A stretch of DNA of 64,000 bases from Actinoallomurus purpureus (GTDB taxonomy: Bacteria; Actinomycetota; Actinomycetes; Streptosporangiales; Streptosporangiaceae). The stretch spans positions 1 to 64,000 of the forward strand of contig NZ_JAMXMY010000021.1 of NCBI RefSeq assembly GCF_024055795.1, read 5' to 3'. The notes beneath the pieces are model-generated. The model was given only the letters and a program-made list of their open reading frames with translations. It was not told the origin of the DNA and made no database searches. Each line of letters opens with the position of its first letter. Within the stretch, counting starts at the first letter, position 1. Shown in pieces: positions 60,370 through 64,000 of the stretch. The translations under genes and the position numbers were made by a program.

Positions 60370-60948
60370 ATGATCAAGTTCTCGACGAAGGCCATCACGA
60401 CCGCCGCCGCCGGACTGACCCTGGCGGGCGTCGGCGTGACCACCGCTCTCGCCCACACGAGCACCCCCGAGGCGGCGTCGCAGAGCCAGAGTGCGCCCGC
60501 GCAGGCCGAGAAGCGCGCCGAGAGCACGAGCAAGGACCGGCTGTTCATAGCGGTCAAGAAGGACAAAGACCCCAAGGCGGAAAAGAAGGCCGCCCTTCCG
60601 GGCGGCGTCTCCACCGCGACCTCCTTCTGGGACGCGTCGACGGCGTCCGGCAAGCCGATGTCGTACCACACGCTCGCCAGCCCGTACTGGCCGCTCGGCA
60701 CGAAGGTGAAGATCACCTACAACGGCAAGAGCGAGATCGGCATCGTGGAGGACTTCGGCCCGGCGGAGTGGGCGGTCGCCCAGCACAACCCGCCGGCGCT
60801 GGTCGACCTGTCCGAGAAGATGATGCAGCACCTCACCGGCACCGCGTCGAACTCGGTGACGATCAGCTTCCAGGTGCTCCAGCTGGGCACCGGTGGCGTG
60901 TACCGCCACTCGGGCACCGGCTACGGGACGGCCACCGGCAAGGCGTAA
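60370..60948 (+). CDS. Secreted double-psi beta-barrel (RlpA/resuscitation-related) protein
   Basis: A 192-residue exported protein: signal peptide (TTAAAGLTLAGVGVTTALA), a Lys/Ala/Gln-rich linker, then a DPBB domain with YHTLASPYWPLGTKVKITYNGK, VEDFGPAEWAV and LVDLSEKMMQHL. Related domains occur in RlpA, expansins and resuscitation factor partners. It follows the CHAP gene by 150 bp, including three 16-bp repeats; both probably act in the cell wall. Confidence 0.85.
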   Translation: MIKFSTKAITTAAAGLTLAGVGVTTALAHTSTPEAASQSQSAPAQAEKRAESTSKDRLFIAVKKDKDPKAEKKAALPGGVSTATSFWDASTASGKPMSYHTLASPYWPLGTKVKITYNGKSEIGIVEDFGPAEWAVAQHNPPALVDLSEKMMQHLTGTASNSVTISFQVLQLGTGGVYRHSGTGYGTATGKA

Positions 60949-60978
60949 CCCGCTCCCCCCCTCGCCTGCCGGCCCGGG

Positions 60979-61016
60979 ACGGCGCGGGATCCCCATGGGA
61001 TCCCGCGCCGTTTTTT
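60979..61016 (+). terminator. Rho-independent terminator after the cell-wall genes
   Basis: Perfect 15-bp stem (ACGGCGCGGGATCCC with its complement), CAT loop and six T residues, 30 bp after the stop. The clearest intrinsic terminator in the window. Confidence 0.92.
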
Positions 61017-61063
61017 CGTTGCCCGCGTTCCGTCCGCCCCGTCACGGGCTTGCCGGGAAGAAG

Positions 61064-61077
61064 TGAACTACGGTTCA
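61064..61077. promoter_or_regulatory. Candidate TetR operator
   Basis: TGAAC at 61064-61068 and GTTCA at 61073-61077 form an inverted repeat with a four-base spacer, eight bases before the GTG of the tetR gene. Confidence 0.5.
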
Positions 61078-61085
61078 ATCCTTGT

Positions 61086-61709
61086 GTGCCCTACCGCCGT
61101 ACACCCGGGGTGGAGGCTCGGCTGAGCGCCTCACGGGACCGCATCCGCGCCGCCGCGCTGGCGGTCGTGGCCGAGCGGGGCTACGCCGGTTGCTCGATCA
61201 CGGCCGTCGCCCAGCGGGCGGGCGTGGCGACCGGCAGTGTCTACCGCCACTTCCCGGCAAAGGCCGATCTGGTCGCCGAGGTGTTCCGGGCGGCCTCGCA
61301 GCGCGAGGTCGACGCGTTCGCGCGGGCGGCAGCGCTCGAGCGCTCGGCGGCCGAGGGCGTCGCGGCGGTGATCGAGACGTTCGCGGGCCGGGCCCTGCGA
61401 GCCCCGCGCATGGCGTACGCGCTGCTCGCCGAGCCGGCGGACCCCGCCGTCGACGCCGAGCGCCTGGTGTTCCGCCGGGCGTACGCCGCGGTCCTCGCCG
61501 AACTCATCCGCCGCGGCATCGCCGCCGGCGAGCTGCCCGACCAGGATGTCGAGGTCGGCGCCGCCGCACTCGTCGGGGCCATCGGCGAGGCCCTCGTCGG
61601 CCCGCTCGCGGTGGGCGCGGCGGGCTCGGACAATATCCGGGATGACTTGATCACCAATCTCATCTCCTTCGCCCAGCGCAGCATCGGAGCGGTCAGTGAC
61701 GACGCATGA
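61086..61709 (+). CDS. TetR-family transcriptional regulator
   Basis: A 207-residue regulator: HTH GCSITAVAQRAGVATGSVYRHFP, followed by a helical ligand domain. GTG 61086 is used. The acyl-CoA dehydrogenase gene overlaps its end by 14 bp, so the regulator and enzyme are coupled; an acyl-CoA-type ligand is a reasonable guess. Confidence 0.9.
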   Translation: MPYRRTPGVEARLSASRDRIRAAALAVVAERGYAGCSITAVAQRAGVATGSVYRHFPAKADLVAEVFRAASQREVDAFARAAALERSAAEGVAAVIETFAGRALRAPRMAYALLAEPADPAVDAERLVFRRAYAAVLAELIRRGIAAGELPDQDVEVGAAALVGAIGEALVGPLAVGAAGSDNIRDDLITNLISFAQRSIGAVSDDA

Positions 61710-63303
61710 GGTCTTCAACCAGGTCCCCCCGCTCGTCGGCCATGACGTGGCCGACGACCCGGCCCTCCTGGACGGGCTCTTCCGCGAAGGCGGCGGCTGG
61801 GCGGCCGAGGCCGTCCATGAGCTCGGCCGGCTCGCGGGCACGGAGCAGGCCCGCGAATGGGGCCGCCTCGCCAACGAGCACCCACCCGCGCTGCGGACCC
61901 ACGACCGGTACGGCCATCGCGTCGACGAGGTGGAGTTCCATCCCGCCTGGCACGAGCTCATGCGCGTCGCGGTGGGCCACGGGCTGCACGCGCGCGCCTG
62001 GACCGAACGATCCGGGGCGCACGTCGCCCGTGCCGCGAAGTTCTACGTCTGGCGGGTCGACGCCGGGCACAGCTGTCCCATCTCGATGACCTATGCCGCC
62101 GTGCCGGCGCTGCGTCACGCGCCCGACCTCGCCCGGCGGTACGAGCCCCTGCTGACGTCCGATACTTACGACTTCGGCCTGCGCGTTCCCACGGAGAAGC
62201 GCGGCATCCTCGCCGGCATGTCGATGACGGAGAAGCAGGGCGGATCGGACGTCCGGGCCAACACGACGCGTGCGGTGCCCCAGTCCGACGGCACGTACCT
62301 GCTGACCGGCCACAAGTGGTTCACGAGCGCGCCGATGTGCGACGTGTTCCTCGTCCTCGCGCAGGCGCCGGAGGGCCTGACCTGCTTCCTGCTGCCCCGC
62401 GTGCTGCCGGACGGCACGCGCAACGCCGTCCGCCTGCAACGGCTGAAGGACAAGCTGGGCAACCGGTCGAACGCGTCCGCCGAGGTGGAGTACGAGGACG
62501 CGGTCGCCTGGCGTGTCGGTGACGAGGGGCGTGGCGTCCGTACGATCATCGAGATGGTCAACATGACCCGGCTCGACTGCGTCATCGGCGCCGCCTCCGG
62601 GATGCGCGAGGGCCTGGTGCAGGCGACCCACCACGCCGCACACCGGCAGGCGTTCGGCCGGTACCTCATCGACCAGCCGCTGATGCGGAACGTCCTCGCC
62701 GACCTGGCCGTCGAGTCGGAGGCGGCGACCGTGCTGATGCTCCGCCTGGCCGGGGCGACCGACCGCGGCGAGACCGCTTTCAAGCGGCTCGGGCTCGCCG
62801 CCGGCAAGTACTGGGTCTGCAAGCGCTGGCCCGCCCACGCGGCGGAGGCACTGGAGTGCCTCGGCGGGAACGGCTATGTCGAGGACTCCGGCATGCCGCG
62901 GCTGTTCCGCGAGTCGCCGCTCAACTCGATCTGGGAGGGCTCGGGCAACGTCTCGGCGCTCGACGTGCTGCGGGCCATGGTGAAGGAGCCGGAGACCGTC
63001 GAGGCGTTCTTCGACGAGGTGGCCCTGGCCGCGGGCGCGGACGCCCGGTTGGACACCGCCGTCCAGGAGGTCAAGGACTCGCTCGCCGAGGTGGCGACGA
63101 TCGAGCTGCGCGCCCGGCGGGTCGTGGAGCGTCTCGCCCTGGTGCTGCAGGGATCGCTGCTGGTCAAGCACGGTCACCCGGCCGTCGCCGACGCCTTCTG
63201 CGCCTCCCGCCTGAGCGGTGACGGGGGGCGGGCGTTCGGCACGCTCCCGGCCGGCGTCGACTTCGCCGCCATCGTCGAGCGGGCCCGGTCGAAGACCGGC
63301 TGA
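61696..63303 (+). CDS. AidB-like acyl-CoA dehydrogenase
   Basis: A 535-residue flavoprotein. GMSMTEKQGGSDVRANTT and LNSIWEGSGNV with a nearby LDVLRAM are landmarks of the AidB/isovaleryl-CoA dehydrogenase-like subgroup; GGNGYVEDSG is the ACAD FAD-binding segment. AidB proteins are linked to alkylation damage protection, and some retain acyl-CoA dehydrogenase activity. A GTG start inside the tetR gene couples translation. Located before a decayed GH2 gene. Confidence 0.88.
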   Translation: MTTHEVFNQVPPLVGHDVADDPALLDGLFREGGGWAAEAVHELGRLAGTEQAREWGRLANEHPPALRTHDRYGHRVDEVEFHPAWHELMRVAVGHGLHARAWTERSGAHVARAAKFYVWRVDAGHSCPISMTYAAVPALRHAPDLARRYEPLLTSDTYDFGLRVPTEKRGILAGMSMTEKQGGSDVRANTTRAVPQSDGTYLLTGHKWFTSAPMCDVFLVLAQAPEGLTCFLLPRVLPDGTRNAVRLQRLKDKLGNRSNASAEVEYEDAVAWRVGDEGRGVRTIIEMVNMTRLDCVIGAASGMREGLVQATHHAAHRQAFGRYLIDQPLMRNVLADLAVESEAATVLMLRLAGATDRGETAFKRLGLAAGKYWVCKRWPAHAAEALECLGGNGYVEDSGMPRLFRESPLNSIWEGSGNVSALDVLRAMVKEPETVEAFFDEVALAAGADARLDTAVQEVKDSLAEVATIELRARRVVERLALVLQGSLLVKHGHPAVADAFCASRLSGDGGRAFGTLPAGVDFAAIVERARSKTG

Positions 63304-63321
63304 GAGCCGGCGCCGGGCCCG

Positions 63322-64000
63322 TCAGATCTTGACCCTCCTGCGGCATCTGGGTGGAATGCTGCGACAAGTGGCAGAGCGTCTCTGAGCGGCTGGAGCAGCG
63401 CGGACCACGCCGTCGCGAAGGCGTCGATGGCCGCCGAGGCCACGCGGCTCCGCGACCACCCGAGCGTCATCTCCTTCCTCATCGGCAGCGATGAGGCGCC
63501 GACCAAGCAGGTCGAGCAGGAGTACGTCGACGCGCTCAAGGCCGCGGACTGGCCGAACCCGATCGTCCCGGCCGCGTCGGACGCCTCCGCGCCGATCACG
63601 GGCTCGTCCGGCATGAAGATGACCGGGCCGTACGACTGGGTTCCGCCGAACTACTGGTACACCAAGCGGGAGGGCGGCGCGTACGGCTTCAGCTCCGAGA
63701 CCAGCGCCGGCCCGGACGTGCCGACGCTCGACACGCTCCGCCGGATGATGAGCTCCAGTGAGCTCGCCACGCTGTGGCAGGACCCCTCCGCCAAGCAGTA
63801 CCACCGCTCGCCGTCCAGCACGTTCGGCACCCTGAAGATCTTCGACAACGCGCTCATCGGCCGCTACGGCAAGCCGACGAGCCTCGAGGACTACGTACGA
63901 AAGGCGCAGCTCGCCCAGTACGAGGCGGTGCGCGCGCAGTTCGAGGCGTACGGCCGGAACTTCACCAACTCCTCCAAGCCGTCCACCGGCGTCGTCTACT
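63322..64000 (+). pseudogene. GH2 exo-beta-glucosaminidase-like remnant (runs off the window)
   Basis: From 63427 an open frame runs to the end of the window with AEATRLRDHPSVISFLIGSD, GSSGMKMTGPYDWVPP, FSSETSAGPD and SSTFGTLKIFDNALIGRYG, resembling C-terminal parts of CsxA-type exo-beta-D-glucosaminidases. Just upstream GIWVECCDKWQSVSERLE is readable in another frame, preceded by a stop, so the gene is frameshifted and lacks its N-terminal 400 or so residues. No start site or ribosome binding site is visible for the remaining frame. Confidence 0.75.

Overview
This is a very GC-rich, gene-dense actinobacterial chromosome segment. A complete conservon (cvnA-D), a WhiB-family protein, paired ClpP proteases, a DmdR/IdeR-type iron box, YdaO-type (c-di-AMP) riboswitch sequences and many GTG/TTG starts all point to a spore-forming actinomycete. 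A Thermomonosporaceae/Streptosporangiales-like host is my guess; no rRNA or other phylogenetic marker lies in the window.

Layout. 1-8.8 kb: a Tat-exported beta-propeller/amidohydrolase, a large three-ATPase CbxX-type protein, and a YefM/Phd antitoxin-like gene divergent from two overlapping clpP genes. 8.8-9.9 kb: a low-content stretch with a tiny Lys-rich ORF and a broken group II intron reverse transcriptase. 9.96-18.7 kb: a sugar block with a secreted GH31 enzyme, an acetyltransferase, a ribose-type ABC importer led by its LacI regulator, and an SGNH hydrolase. 18.8-23.3 kb: the conservon. 23.9-30.3 kb: a tightly coupled operon of an SsuABC-like importer, a benzoylformate decarboxylase-like enzyme and a PhzS-like flavin monooxygenase. 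A family A DNA polymerase and a second ThDP enzyme follow, divergent from each other. 34-38 kb: small membrane and surface proteins and a metallophosphoesterase. 38.2-42.9 kb: a glycerophospholipid block (DAG kinase, AGPS-like oxidase, TetR, GlpD), in the gene order I recall for M. tuberculosis Rv2249c-Rv2252. 43-47 kb: a TauD-type dioxygenase, a degenerate DevS-like protein, a phosphoribosyltransferase/hydrolase pair and a WhiB protein. 47.2-50.8 kb: an iron block with a 19-bp iron box between a sucrase/ferredoxin-like gene and efeO-efeB; efeB is frameshifted and no efeU is present. 51-55 kb: a secreted phospholipase C-type phosphatase, a YihY protein and others. 55.1-58.6 kb: assimilatory sulfur genes (sirA, a zinc-ribbon protein, cysH, CbiX-like chelatase) behind a short Cys-codon leader peptide. 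58.6-61 kb: two YdaO-type aptamers in tandem upstream of a secreted CHAP protein, followed by a double-psi beta-barrel protein. 61-64 kb: a TetR regulator with an AidB-like acyl-CoA dehydrogenase, then a damaged GH2 gene running off the end.

The most useful leads are regulatory: the tandem YdaO aptamers with an inter-aptamer terminator and mini-ORF, the cysteine leader peptide, the antitoxin-like gene whose TGTACA operator sits in the clpP promoter, and the iron box over a decaying Efe system. No CRISPR array, tRNA or rRNA was seen. All family assignments come from reading motifs by eye, without database searches.
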